A DNA stretch of 64,000 nt. Source: Candidatus Rhodoferax mariagerensis (GTDB lineage: Bacteria; Pseudomonadota; Gammaproteobacteria; Burkholderiales; Burkholderiaceae_C). A program made the translations under genes and the position numbers. This document shows, piece by piece, positions 8,808-16,745 of the stretch. Within the stretch, counting starts at the first letter, position 1; each line of letters starts with the position of its first letter. Location of the stretch: the NCBI GenBank assembly GCA_016719055.1, contig JADKAW010000038.1, forward strand, positions 62,001 to 126,000, written 5' to 3'. The notes under the pieces were generated by a model. The model did no database searches and was not told the origin of the DNA. It worked only from the letters and a program-made list of their open reading frames with translations.

Positions 8808-9588
8808 TATTCTGGAAAAAATCGTTGCCGTCAAACATGCTGAAGTGGCAGCGGCGCTGAACCGCAAACCGTTGGCGGTGGTGCGGGCAGACGCCGAGAG
8901 CCGGGTGTTGACGCGCGACTTTGTCGGTGCCCTGCGCGCCAAAATTGCGGCAGGCAAGCCGGCGGTGATTGCCGAGGTCAAGAAAGCCAGCCCGTCCAAG
9001 GGCGTGTTGCGGGCCGACTTTTTTCCAGCCGATATCGCCCAAAGCTACGCCGAATATGGTGCAGCGTGTTTGTCAGTGCTCACTGACCAACAATTTTTTC
9101 AGGGCTGTGTCGATTTTCTGAAGCAGGCGCGGGCCTCATGCCAGTTGCCCGTGCTGCGCAAGGATTTCATGGTTGATGCCTATCAGATCTATGAGTCGCG
9201 CGCGATGGGCGCAGATGCAATTTTGCTGATTGCGGCCTGCCTGAATGATGCGCAGATGAAAGAGTTTGAGCAGATCGCCCGCAGCCTGGACATGGCGGTG
9301 CTGGTGGAAGTGCACGACGCCGCCGAGCTTGAACGCGCTTTGAAGCTCAAGACGCCGATGATTGGTGTCAACAACCGCAATCTAAAAACCTTTGAGGTGT
9401 CGCTCGACACCACGCTGACCCTGATGCGCGACATTCCGCCCGACCGGCTGCTGGTGTGCGAAAGCGGCATTCATACCCGCGATGATGTGCTGCGCATGGG
9501 CGCGGCCGGGGTAAATGCGTTTCTGGTGGGTGAGGCCTTCATGCGTGCGGATGAGCCCGGCGAGGCGCTGGCGGCGCTGTTTGGCTGA
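8800..9588 (+). CDS. trpC: indole-3-glycerol-phosphate synthase
   Basis: Converts carboxyphenylamino-deoxyribulose phosphate to indole-3-glycerol phosphate. 262 residues, the single-function form without fused TrpF. The family signature VIAEVKKASPSKG (catalytic lysine), LRKDFMVD, EVHDAAELERAL and GVNNRNLKTF are present, with the phosphate-binding end CESGIHTRDD...GEAFM. I chose ATG 8800 (MTDILEKIVAVK), which overlaps the preceding small gene by eight bases, over an upstream frame extension. TrpF, TrpB and TrpA are not in the window. Confidence 0.97.
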   Translation: MTDILEKIVAVKHAEVAAALNRKPLAVVRADAESRVLTRDFVGALRAKIAAGKPAVIAEVKKASPSKGVLRADFFPADIAQSYAEYGAACLSVLTDQQFFQGCVDFLKQARASCQLPVLRKDFMVDAYQIYESRAMGADAILLIAACLNDAQMKEFEQIARSLDMAVLVEVHDAAELERALKLKTPMIGVNNRNLKTFEVSLDTTLTLMRDIPPDRLLVCESGIHTRDDVLRMGAAGVNAFLVGEAFMRADEPGEALAALFG

Positions 9589-9680
9589 TGACACCGTGGC
9601 GTGGTTCTTTGGGCGGCTCGGTTTCGCCTGTTGCTACGGCATCGGCCAACACCCATTGAACGATCAATAGGAGCCCTGTG

Positions 9681-10388
9681 ATGTCCCAAACGAGTCAATT
9701 GACGTCGGCTGATACGGCTGATTGGCCGGTATGCGCGGGTTGGCAGGTCACGGCGAATTCATTTTTTGAGTCTGCAACCGGTCGCCAGCTTGTTGGTTTT
9801 TTACAGCAGCGCCTGGCGGCTGGTGCCGTTGTATTTCCACCGCAGCCTTTGCGCGCGCTGGAACTGACGGCACCAGAATCGGTGCGGGTGGTGATTTTGG
9901 GTCAAGACCCGTACCACGGCCGCGGTCAGGCCGAAGGGCTGGCGTTCTCGGTAGCACCGGGTGTGGCGCTGCCGCCCTCGCTGCGCAATATCTTCAAGGA
10001 GTTGCAGCGCGACCTGGGCGAGCCGCCGCCCGCGTTCCCGCAGCCTGGCGGCAGTCTGGTGCGCTGGGCGCGCCACGGCGTTTTGCTGCTCAACACCTGT
10101 TTGACCGTCGAAGAAGGGCAGCCCGCCAGCCATGCCGGCAAAGGCTGGGAGGTATTGACCGACGCCCTGATTCAACAGGTGTCGCAGGGTCCAACACGTC
10201 TGGTATTCATGCTGTGGGGCAACCATGCACAAAGCAAACGTGCGCTGATTGATGCCTCGCGCCACCTGGTTTTGTGTGCCAACCACCCGTCACCGCTGTC
10301 AGCCTTGCGCCCGCCCGTGCCATTTATCGGGTGTGGCCATTTTTCACAAGCCAGGGCCTGGCGAGAACGCTACCAGACCTCCAGATAG
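9681..10388 (+). CDS. ung: uracil-DNA glycosylase, family 1
   Basis: Removes uracil from DNA as the first step of base excision repair. 235 residues. The water-activating motif GQDPYHGRGQAEGLAFSV and the C-terminal NHPSPLSALRP motif with the catalytic His are both intact. The ATG at 9681 has a GGAG seven bases upstream; the adjacent GTG at 9678 would be too close to it. It lies 92 bases after trpC, with no terminator seen between, so it may share trp transcripts. Confidence 0.96.
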   Translation: MSQTSQLTSADTADWPVCAGWQVTANSFFESATGRQLVGFLQQRLAAGAVVFPPQPLRALELTAPESVRVVILGQDPYHGRGQAEGLAFSVAPGVALPPSLRNIFKELQRDLGEPPPAFPQPGGSLVRWARHGVLLLNTCLTVEEGQPASHAGKGWEVLTDALIQQVSQGPTRLVFMLWGNHAQSKRALIDASRHLVLCANHPSPLSALRPPVPFIGCGHFSQARAWRERYQTSR

Positions 10389-10475
10389 CCGTGGAAGTGC
10401 TCCGATGGCGGCGCTTTTCTCCGCCTTGGCGCGGCGAAAGCACGCGGAGAAGAGTCATCACACAGAACTTCATGG

Positions 10476-10481
10476 CATAAT
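10476..10481 (+). promoter_or_regulatory. probable -10 box of the tRNA operon
   Basis: CATAAT lies 14 bases before the tRNA-Tyr 5' end and is followed by a GC-rich discriminator (CCGCGG), a pattern typical of stable-RNA promoters under stringent control. A convincing -35 box at 17-base spacing was not seen. Confidence 0.4.
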
Positions 10482-10495
10482 CCGCGGCTCACCCA

Positions 10496-10581
10496 GGAGA
10501 GGTGGCCGAGTGGTTAATGGCAGCAGACTGTAAATCTGCCCTCTTACGAGTACGCTGGTTCGAATCCAGCCCTCTCCACCA
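10496..10581 (+). tRNA. tRNA-Tyr (GTA)
   Basis: An 86-base class II tRNA with a long variable arm. The acceptor stem GGAGAGG pairs with CCTCTCC, the T arm has GGTTCGAATCC, the anticodon GTA is at 10530-10532, and the CCA end is encoded. First of a Tyr-Gly-Thr trio. Confidence 0.97.
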
Positions 10582-10654
10582 GTGAAATAGGTTGAAATGA
10601 TTGATGCTGTGGCGAAGCGTAAGGCGCTAAAAGCTTGACTGGTTCGGCTTCCAA

Positions 10655-10728
10655 GCGGGAGTAGTTCAATGGTAGAACCCTAGCCTTCCAAGCTAATGAC
10701 GCGGGTTCGATTCCCGTCTCCCGCTCCA
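10655..10728 (+). tRNA. tRNA-Gly (TCC)
   Basis: A 74-base tRNA with acceptor stem GCGGGAG pairing with CTCCCGC, T arm GGGTTCGATTCCC, anticodon TCC at 10687-10689 and an encoded CCA. It lies 73 bases after tRNA-Tyr. Confidence 0.97.
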
Positions 10729-10757
10729 GTGTCACGGCGGTGCGCGAAAGAGATTGC

Positions 10758-10832
10758 GCCCATTTGGCTCAGTGGCAGAGCACTCCCTTGGTAAGGGAGA
10801 GGTCCCGGGTCCGATTCCCGGAATGGGCACCA
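10758..10832 (+). tRNA. tRNA-Thr (GGT)
   Basis: A 75-base tRNA with acceptor stem GCCCATT pairing with AATGGGC, anticodon GGT at 10790-10792 in loop TTGGTAA, and an encoded CCA. In many betaproteobacteria a tuf gene follows this trio; here a terminator and an IS remnant follow instead. Confidence 0.97.
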
Positions 10833-10864
10833 TTTAACGGTTTTACACCGTTTCAGAAAGTCTC

Positions 10865-10899
10865 AAAACCCGCACGTTCCCTAGCGTAGCGGGTTTTTT
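10865..10899 (+). terminator. rho-independent terminator of the tRNA operon
   Basis: AAAACCCGC (10865-10873) pairs with GCGGGTTTT (10889-10897) and runs on into a T tract. It lies 33 bases after tRNA-Thr and closes the operon. Confidence 0.85.
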
Positions 10900-10991
10900 G
10901 TTGCCTAATCGGGTGTCAAGTCATATCATTGAAGCTCAATGAACTGTGGTCACTTTTGCAGTCATGTACGCAAAAAAGTAACTTCGCGCCA

Positions 10992-11396
10992 ATGCAAAGC
11001 GCGGCACTATTCGGATCTGTGGTTGTGGAGATGCGTGAATTTGGTGGCTACAAGCATGACCGGCGATCGCTGGCCCAATGGGCCAAGTCGCTGGCACCTG
11101 AGGTAGTGGTGTGATGGAGAGTACCGTCATTTGCTGGAAAAGCCCATACGCGGCCTTGGAGAGCGTCTTGCACCGTGCCTGGGCGCGCGACCGCTGTGAC
11201 CGATGCCCAGTGGCTCGCCACCCTGGCGCGTGTGGGTCTGCTGCGCGGATCATTTATCCCGCGGGCACACATCCCTCACCTGCGCCTGATTGCCCGACAG
11301 CGCCAAGAGCTCGGCGGCATGCTCGCCAGCGAGAAGAACCGGCTGCACAAAATCTTGTCTGATGCGGGCAATGTGCGCATCTTCAGCGGAAGCAAA
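10992..11396 (+). pseudogene. IS110-family transposase remnant
   Basis: Pieces of an IS110-type transposase in shifted frames. Frame one gives REFGGYKHDRRSLAQWAKSL; after a short indel near 11111 comes MESTVICWKSPYAALESV; a further shift with loss of about 20 residues gives DAQWLATLARVGLLRGSF and RQRQELGGMLASEKNRLHK. These align in order with the N-terminal part of IS110 transposases. The C-terminal half with the serine motif is missing, and no element ends are recognisable. It lies directly downstream of the tRNA terminator and is presumably non-functional. Confidence 0.75.
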
Positions 11397-11783
11397 GCCC
11401 CGCAGTGCTATGTCCGTGGCCGTTGCCCCGTACTGAGAATGGATCGAGCGCTAGCCATCAAACCTTTGCTGTCGATTCAAGCGTGACCGAAACATTGCTA
11501 GGCTCTAATTTGGATTAAATGCTGGCCATTGATCCAAAAATTCTGTGAATAATGTTGGCGTCCTCAAAGGCTTCACGTTTTGCTTGCGCAGAAGCGTTAA
11601 GCTTGCTACTTTTATGAGCCAAATTGGCCTGCAGCCATTGTTGAATATGTGCTGAGCGCTATAATATGTGTAGTTGAATAAATTCTGCTACCTGCTGCGC
11701 AGTGACTCTGGTGAATCGATTTGGCGTGGTGAGTACCAATGTCTGGCAAGCAGGCATGCGACTGGGAAGCAGCTTGGGGGCAA
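11397..11783. repeat. composite repeat, copy B1 (core 11503-11780), in a gene-free stretch
   Basis: 11503-11690 is homologous, with many substitutions, to 33478-33665: both share CTAATTTG, ATTGATCCAAAAATT and TTCACGTTT, and then a family A repeat in reverse orientation (11618-11687). The continuation 11700-11780 (GGTGAATCGATTTGGCGT, GAAGCAGCTTG) matches 13140-13215. No coding potential is seen in this stretch apart from the 3' end of the hydrolase that follows. Confidence 0.65.
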
Positions 11784-12605
11784 CTAGCCAGCGATGTCAG
11801 CCGACTGCGCATGCGTGACCCGCTCCAGCCAGGCCAACAGGCATTCTGCAACCTTGAGCCAGTGGGTGTCGAGCATCATGGCGTGCCCCATGTCGCGGAA
11901 GATGTGCAATTCGGCTTTGTAGAAACGGGCGGTTTGCTCGACAAATGTCGGTGCCACCAGCACATCGTTGTGGGCACCGAGCACCAGAACCGGCATGTGC
12001 AAGGACTCGGGTTTGAGCTGCAGCGTCGTCGGTCCCATCATGTCCATCGACACCACCTGCGACTCGGCCTGCATGTAGGGAAAGAAGTCGCGCAGTTTGC
12101 TCTCGGGCATGTCCCTGGAAAAGAGTATCTTGCGCATCATCAATGGCGTGCCAAATCTTGGGCCGAGCATGGAAAGCTGGGCCATTTGCTGAAACAGGAA
12201 CGGATGACGCATCGCCATTTGCATGCTGGTTGCCAGCAGGCCCTGCGGTGGTACCGAAGCCATCAACACCAGCCCGGACGCATGGCGATGCTTTTCCAGG
12301 TACTTCTGAATCACCATGCCACCCATCGAATGACCAATCATGACGGGCGCACAGGCAAAACTTGCAGCCACTTTCTCCAGGTCTGCCACATAGTCAGCCA
12401 GCCGCCAGGTGGCGAGGCGCTCTATTCCTTCGCTACGGCCATGACCGCGCAGACTGAAGGCATGGGCCTCATAACCCTGCTCGGCAAAGTAGGGCAAAAA
12501 GTAATCGCTCCAGACGCGCGCATCCGAAAAAGAGCCATGCACAAATAACAGCGGCACTCGCTTGGCGGTCGTTTCGGGATATCGGCTGATCATGTCTAAT
12601 TTCAT
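11784..12605 (-). CDS. alpha/beta-fold hydrolase
   Basis: A 273-residue cytoplasmic hydrolase of the alpha/beta fold. The oxyanion HG motif (LLFVHGSFSDARVW), nucleophile elbow GHSMGG, an acid after the sixth strand (LVLGAHNDVLV) and the final His (FRDMGHAMML) form a complete triad. A lid domain, rich in Met and Phe, lies between about residues 125 and 195. The substrate is unknown; esterase, lipase-like and C-C hydrolase roles are all possible. I chose ATG 12605 (MKLDMISRYPET) since upstream codons look non-coding. It is an isolated gene flanked by repeats on both sides. Confidence 0.87.
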   Translation of the reverse strand: MKLDMISRYPETTAKRVPLLFVHGSFSDARVWSDYFLPYFAEQGYEAHAFSLRGHGRSEGIERLATWRLADYVADLEKVAASFACAPVMIGHSMGGMVIQKYLEKHRHASGLVLMASVPPQGLLATSMQMAMRHPFLFQQMAQLSMLGPRFGTPLMMRKILFSRDMPESKLRDFFPYMQAESQVVSMDMMGPTTLQLKPESLHMPVLVLGAHNDVLVAPTFVEQTARFYKAELHIFRDMGHAMMLDTHWLKVAECLLAWLERVTHAQSADIAG

Positions 12606-13630
12606 AACAGAAGATCTTTTTGGTAAATAAACGCAGCAAACTGGTGTAAAAGGTGGACAAAATTTGGCTTTCGGTGCGCTGTGGCCCACTTGAAAGTGAA
12701 ATCTTGAAATCGTGAACGGGTTGGCATTTCAACCACTCCCAATGCCAGTATGCCAGCTTTGATCAGCTGCCAACCGATGTAGCCACCCTCACGACTCCCG
12801 CCGCAGGGCGATCCCTGGGCAAGCCTTCACCAAAATGCACTGATCGGTCAAGTCATTTGCGCCGCACAGGGTCCGCTTGTGTCAAGCCCTAGCAGTCAGC
12901 ACGTTCTGCCAACGACTGCGTGATACCCGGTATCAGCTACACCCGCATTGGCGGCACAGAACTGCTGAGGCTGCCACTTTTTATGCCAAATTTGCCGATA
13001 GCCCAAGCCACATATGTGCTAGCCGCTCTGATATACGTAGCGTCTTGACTTCTGTCAACTGCGCAGCAGACTGACCGGACCGCCCCTCATACTGGGGTAC
13101 CAGAAATCGGAGCCGCCCGGTCAGTCTGCAGCGCTGCGACGCTGGTAAATCGATTTGGCGTTGTGAATACCAAAGTCATGCAACCAGGTGCGGGACTGGC
13201 AAGCAGCTTGAGTGAGGGCGGGTGAGGAAGGTTGGGGCGTTGCGCTGGAATATCCAAGTGTTTTTGACTAAATTGGCTTGTAGCCCTTATTTGGATTGGA
13301 TTGGTAGCCATACTATTAATAGCGCTTAATGCTCAACCTGCAGCACTGCAAGCAACTGGGCAGCGAGCAGACAGCCAAGGTTTGGGTGAGCTTTTTTCAA
13401 ACTGGGGCAGCCCCGATACAGTGACAGTGGTCACTGACCGCGCAAAATCCTGCGTCTGCTGTGGGCCAATTTTGGGCATCGGCACCTGATCGCCTTCATC
13501 AACGGGGGGCGCTGATCAGCGCCTCAATGGGAGAGGGTTGAAGCGACGATTCTGACTCGCTGCCGGGCAAACTGGCAAATAGAGGGTGTTGGCAAAACCC
13601 CAAGCCAGCCTGCGGTCCAAGGCCTGCGCC
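12606..13630. other. gene-free stretch with repeats
   Basis: About one kilobase with no convincing gene. It contains composite repeat copy B2 (12985-13215) and a further family A copy in reverse orientation at 13268-13323, whose reverse complement reads GCTATTAATAG...AATAAGGGCTACAAGCCAATTT. The remainder shows no similarity that I can recognise. Confidence 0.6.
12985..13215. repeat. composite hairpin repeat, copy B2
   Basis: A family A repeat in reverse orientation (12985-13050) is followed by a perfect 13-base inverted repeat, GCAGACTGACCGG at 13066-13078 and CCGGTCAGTCTGC at 13117-13129. The loop contains CTGGGGTACCAGAAATCGG. Then follows GGTAAATCGATTTGGCGT, shared with copy B1. Copy B3 has the same order of parts. 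Confidence 0.75.
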
Positions 13631-14190
13631 ATGCCGGTCAAAGCGCCCACCAGTGCAACACCGCAAGCGGGTCACGGGACCGTTCAGGTGCGAATCACCG
13701 CCGTGGGGCTCAAAAAAAGTACGCATTTATTGTCAAAGCCAGACCAGTCGGGTCAACAGAACAGATTGTTTTAAGTGGTTGGGGTACCCAGAGTGAAAGC
13801 TATTGGACGGTGGTTGATGATCACCTGGAAAAAAGGCAATTGGTGGCGCTGGAGATTCCGGCCGGCAACTACGAAATGTTCAGCTTCCAGGCGACTTCGC
13901 AAACCCTTGCCGGTCCCAAGACCTCCAAACCCACCGAGAATTTTTCTTACCCGTTCAAGGTGACTAGCGGCGAAGTGGTTTATCTGGGTGAACTGCATTT
14001 TAAGTTTGATGACAAAACCAACGCAGCCACCGGCAGCCCCGGGCAAAACGTACCGTTGAAAATTACGGCTCAAGAAAACCGGACCAGAGATTTCCGGGAT
14101 GCGCTGAAAAAGGTTCCCGGTCTCAAGCCAGATCAGATTGCCGTGCGGCTGTTACGTCAAAGCAGCACGAGTTCAACACCACCGGGGTGA
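13631..14190 (+). pseudogene. exported or lipoprotein-like gene broken by a one-base deletion
   Basis: Two frames together give one protein. The first reads MPVKAPTSATPQAGHGTVQV through ITAVGLKK; the second continues YAFIVKARPVGSTEQIVLSG, then LVALEIPAGNYEMFSFQ and KITAQENRTRDFRDALKKVP to the stop at 14190. The switch falls in a run of seven A at 13712-13718; eight A would restore one frame. The segment KAC just before the ATG may be the end of a lost lipobox, as an in-frame stop lies at 13580. The domain is not recognised; beta-rich sequence suggests an extracytoplasmic protein. It is either a pseudogene or a homopolymer sequencing error plus a decayed start. Confidence 0.6.
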
Positions 14191-14238
14191 TGACAATGCT
14201 GATGGCCTGGTTGACGATGCAGCCAATTTGACATGCCC

Positions 14239-15006
14239 TCAGCTGCCGTTCACTGTCAGTGAAGTCGCTTCCACCGTGCGCACACCCGCAGCAGTCACGC
14301 TCTTGAGCAAATGGCCTTTCAGTCGGCCACTGCCCACCTTCCAGCTGTAGCTGGTGATGGTGGCACCATTGCGTGTGGAGTCGTACCTGACCTTGCAGGC
14401 TGCGAACGTGCCCGCCAAAGTAGTGATCTGCTCAGTGCTGTAGGTGCGAACTTCAAAGACCGTTTGGCTCGATGGCGCACCCATGATTTCAGTCGTTTGG
14501 GTATAGGTATTGGTGTAAGGGGTTCCCTGCGTTGGGTTGATGGGCCAGCTTGGGGTAGGCGAGAAGCTGTAAGTGGTCGAAACAGGCATGCCCTTTGCGG
14601 TGTTGGCATTGGTGAAGCCAAAAATTTTCTCCTCGCTGGCACTGTAGTTGACGTAGAAATTGATCCGTGCGGTGGTGCCGCTGTCTATCCCTGAAATGCC
14701 TTTTGTGGTTTGCGCTATTTCGATGAGACCACCCGACCCTTTTAACGATGCACCCCCGTTGATGACAAAGTCGCTGACTTGAGTCATCGCAATGGAAGTC
14801 CCGTCATCGTCGTACACGTTGTTTTTCATCTGCGCGGTATTTCCCGCCACAAGAAAGACACTACCTGCCAAGTTGCACTCGTCAGCCGCCGGTGTTGGTG
14901 CAGGCGTTGTGTCCGAGCCGCCACCGCAGCTGGCCAATACCAGGCAGGCAGCGCCAAGGGTTGCCGTTACAAAAAACGGTTGGCGATCAGACATGAAAAC
15001 TCGCAT
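14239..15006 (-). CDS. hypothetical lipoprotein
   Basis: A 255-residue predicted lipoprotein. The signal peptide (about 1-26) ends in the lipobox LASC, followed by GGGSDTTPAPTPAA, a flexible linker typical of outer-membrane lipoproteins in Burkholderiales. The mature part is Thr/Ser/Gly rich with alternating polar and hydrophobic residues, suggesting beta structure; no catalytic motif is recognised. The ATG at 15006 has GGAG five bases upstream. It converges on the broken lipoprotein-like gene at 13631-14190, and the two together are flanked by composite repeat copies B2 and B3. Confidence 0.75.
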   Translation of the reverse strand: MRVFMSDRQPFFVTATLGAACLVLASCGGGSDTTPAPTPAADECNLAGSVFLVAGNTAQMKNNVYDDDGTSIAMTQVSDFVINGGASLKGSGGLIEIAQTTKGISGIDSGTTARINFYVNYSASEEKIFGFTNANTAKGMPVSTTYSFSPTPSWPINPTQGTPYTNTYTQTTEIMGAPSSQTVFEVRTYSTEQITTLAGTFAACKVRYDSTRNGATITSYSWKVGSGRLKGHLLKSVTAAGVRTVEATSLTVNGS

Positions 15007-15380
15007 GGCAACTCCCTGGGTGTGTGGCTGATCCAATGTGCGGGAATTGTCGTGGCATCTTCTTACATCAGCAACTTCTCTTTGGAAAGCGTAGCAGCCT
15101 CGGGCCGCTCAATGGCAAGCACAGAAGCGCAATGGCCGCCACTTTTGTAAGCAAAATCGGCCTGCAGCCCGTTTTGTTATATGCGCTAGCCGCTCTGATA
15201 GATGTAGCACTTTAAATTCTGTCACCCGCGCTGCAGCCGGACCGGGTGGCCTCTCATGCTGGGGTACCAGAAATCGGGGCCGCCCGGTCTGGCTGCTGCC
15301 CTGAGACGCTGGTGAGGACAGGAATCGCACAGGGCTCGGACCCCACCATTCGTGAACATTGAGCTCACTCTTGGGTCGAA
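15007..15380. repeat. gene-free stretch containing composite hairpin repeat copy B3 (15151-15320)
   Basis: A family A repeat in reverse orientation (15151-15220) is followed by a 14-base inverted repeat with one mismatch, GCAGCCGGACCGGG at 15233-15246 and CCCGGTCTGGCTGC at 15283-15296, with CTGGGGTACCAGAAATCGG in the loop as in copy B2. The first 140 bases (15007-15150) should hold the promoter of the lipoprotein gene; no box is clear. Confidence 0.7.
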
Positions 15381-16641
15381 ATGCGCGCCTTTCAGGCTCA
15401 CACCTCATTGGACAAGGCTGGCAAAACCGACTACGACTTCGTGCCCAAAGAGGTGGCCGACTCTTTTCGCGCGCATGACCGCGCCGCCATCGCTCTCGGT
15501 GAGGCAACCCGCAGCGAGGAATGGATCACCTATGCCAGCGACGGCCACCGCGTTCTGCTGGAGACCACCAAAATACCGATGCGCACGCCTGACGGTCGAT
15601 AGGTGGGTGTTCTCGGGATTGGCCATGACATCACTGAGCGCGAGGCACACCAGAAGCAATTCGAACACATTGCCCATTTCGACACGCTGTGGTAATCGGC
15701 GCCGAGGCCTTGATCCGCTGGCAGTACCCGCAGCAGGGATTGCTGCCACCGGGCGCCTTTCTGCCGCTGATTGCCGACCATCCAATGGCGATTGCAATTG
15801 GCGAATGGGTGCTGGATACCGCCTTGACGCAGATCGAGACCTGGAAGGCTGCTGGCCTGGCGCTACCGGTTAGCGTGAACATTGATGCCATCCATTTGGA
15901 ACAAGCTGATTTTGTCGATCGCTTGCGCCAGCAACTTTCCAGGCACCCCGGGGTCGTGGCCGGCGACCTGGAACTCGAAGTGCTGGAAACCAGCGCGCTG
16001 CAAGACATCGCCCATGTCTCCAGCGTGATCCTGGCTTGCCATGAAGTGGGGGTTGGGTTCGCGCTGGATGACTTTGGCACGGGCTATTCGTCGCTTTCCT
16101 ATCTGAAGCGCCTGCCCGCTGGCATGTTGCAAATTGACCAGAGCTTTGTGCGCGACATGCTGGAAGATCCTGACGATCTGGCGATTCTGGACGGCGTGCT
16201 CGGCCTAGCCAGTGCTTTTCGCCGCCAGGCGATCGCCGAAGGGGTGGAAACGCTGGCCCATGGAGAGGTGCTGCTGCAACTCGGTTGTCAACTCGCGCAG
16301 GGTTATGCCATCGCCCGCCCGATGCCGGCCGCCGCCCTGCCAAGCTGGCTGGCATCCTGGCGTCCGGATGCCGCCTGGCTTGGCCGTGCCCCGATCCGTC
16401 CCCCTTGGATTGCGAAGCCTGTCGTGTTGGGCAATGGCTCAGCCACGCTCGTGAGCAGCATGCCGATCATCCGGCGGCCATTGCAGCGATCGAACTTTTG
16501 CACATCGAAATCCATGTTTTGGCGACGGCGATGATCCGCCTCAAACAACTTGGCCAGACGGATGCGTTGCTGGCGCACATGGTAGAGTTTTACCGCTTGC
16601 GCGACCGTTTGCTTGGACAACTTCTGGAAATGTTGCGGTAA
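15381..16641 (+). pseudogene. PAS-(GGDEF lost)-EAL protein, disrupted
   Basis: Remnant of a cyclic-di-GMP protein. A PAS-like segment (about 15381-15690) carries an in-frame TAG at 15600-15602, after which VGVLGIGHDITERE and the linker HIAHFDTL continue in the same frame. The GGDEF domain that normally follows is absent: the sequence jumps near 15690 to an EAL domain in another frame (AEALIRWQYP, ELEVLETSAL, DDFGTGYSSL, AEGVET, QGYAIARP). Near 16440 another shift leads to a helical tail ending LLGQLLEMLR at 16641. The EAL frame alone (15689-16534) keeps most catalytic motifs, though the usual lysine before IDQSF is glutamine. Expression of a stand-alone EAL fragment cannot be excluded. Confidence 0.75.
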
Positions 16642-16745
16642 ACAGCCTGCATGGCATGCCGGGGGTGAACGGCACTCATCAATGCGGCCACAGCACGGCG
16701 ATTGGCACGCCCAGCTCCATGCGCCTCAAAGAAGTGCATCAACGT

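Noticed and set aside
10417..10451. Terminator after ung
   Set aside because: TTCTCCGC and GCGGAGAA can pair, but the loop is 19 bases and no T tract follows; it overlaps the tRNA promoter region.
13066..13129. Integron attC site
   Set aside because: The hairpin is attC-sized, but the GTTRRRY and RYYYAAC core sites are absent and no integrase gene is present.
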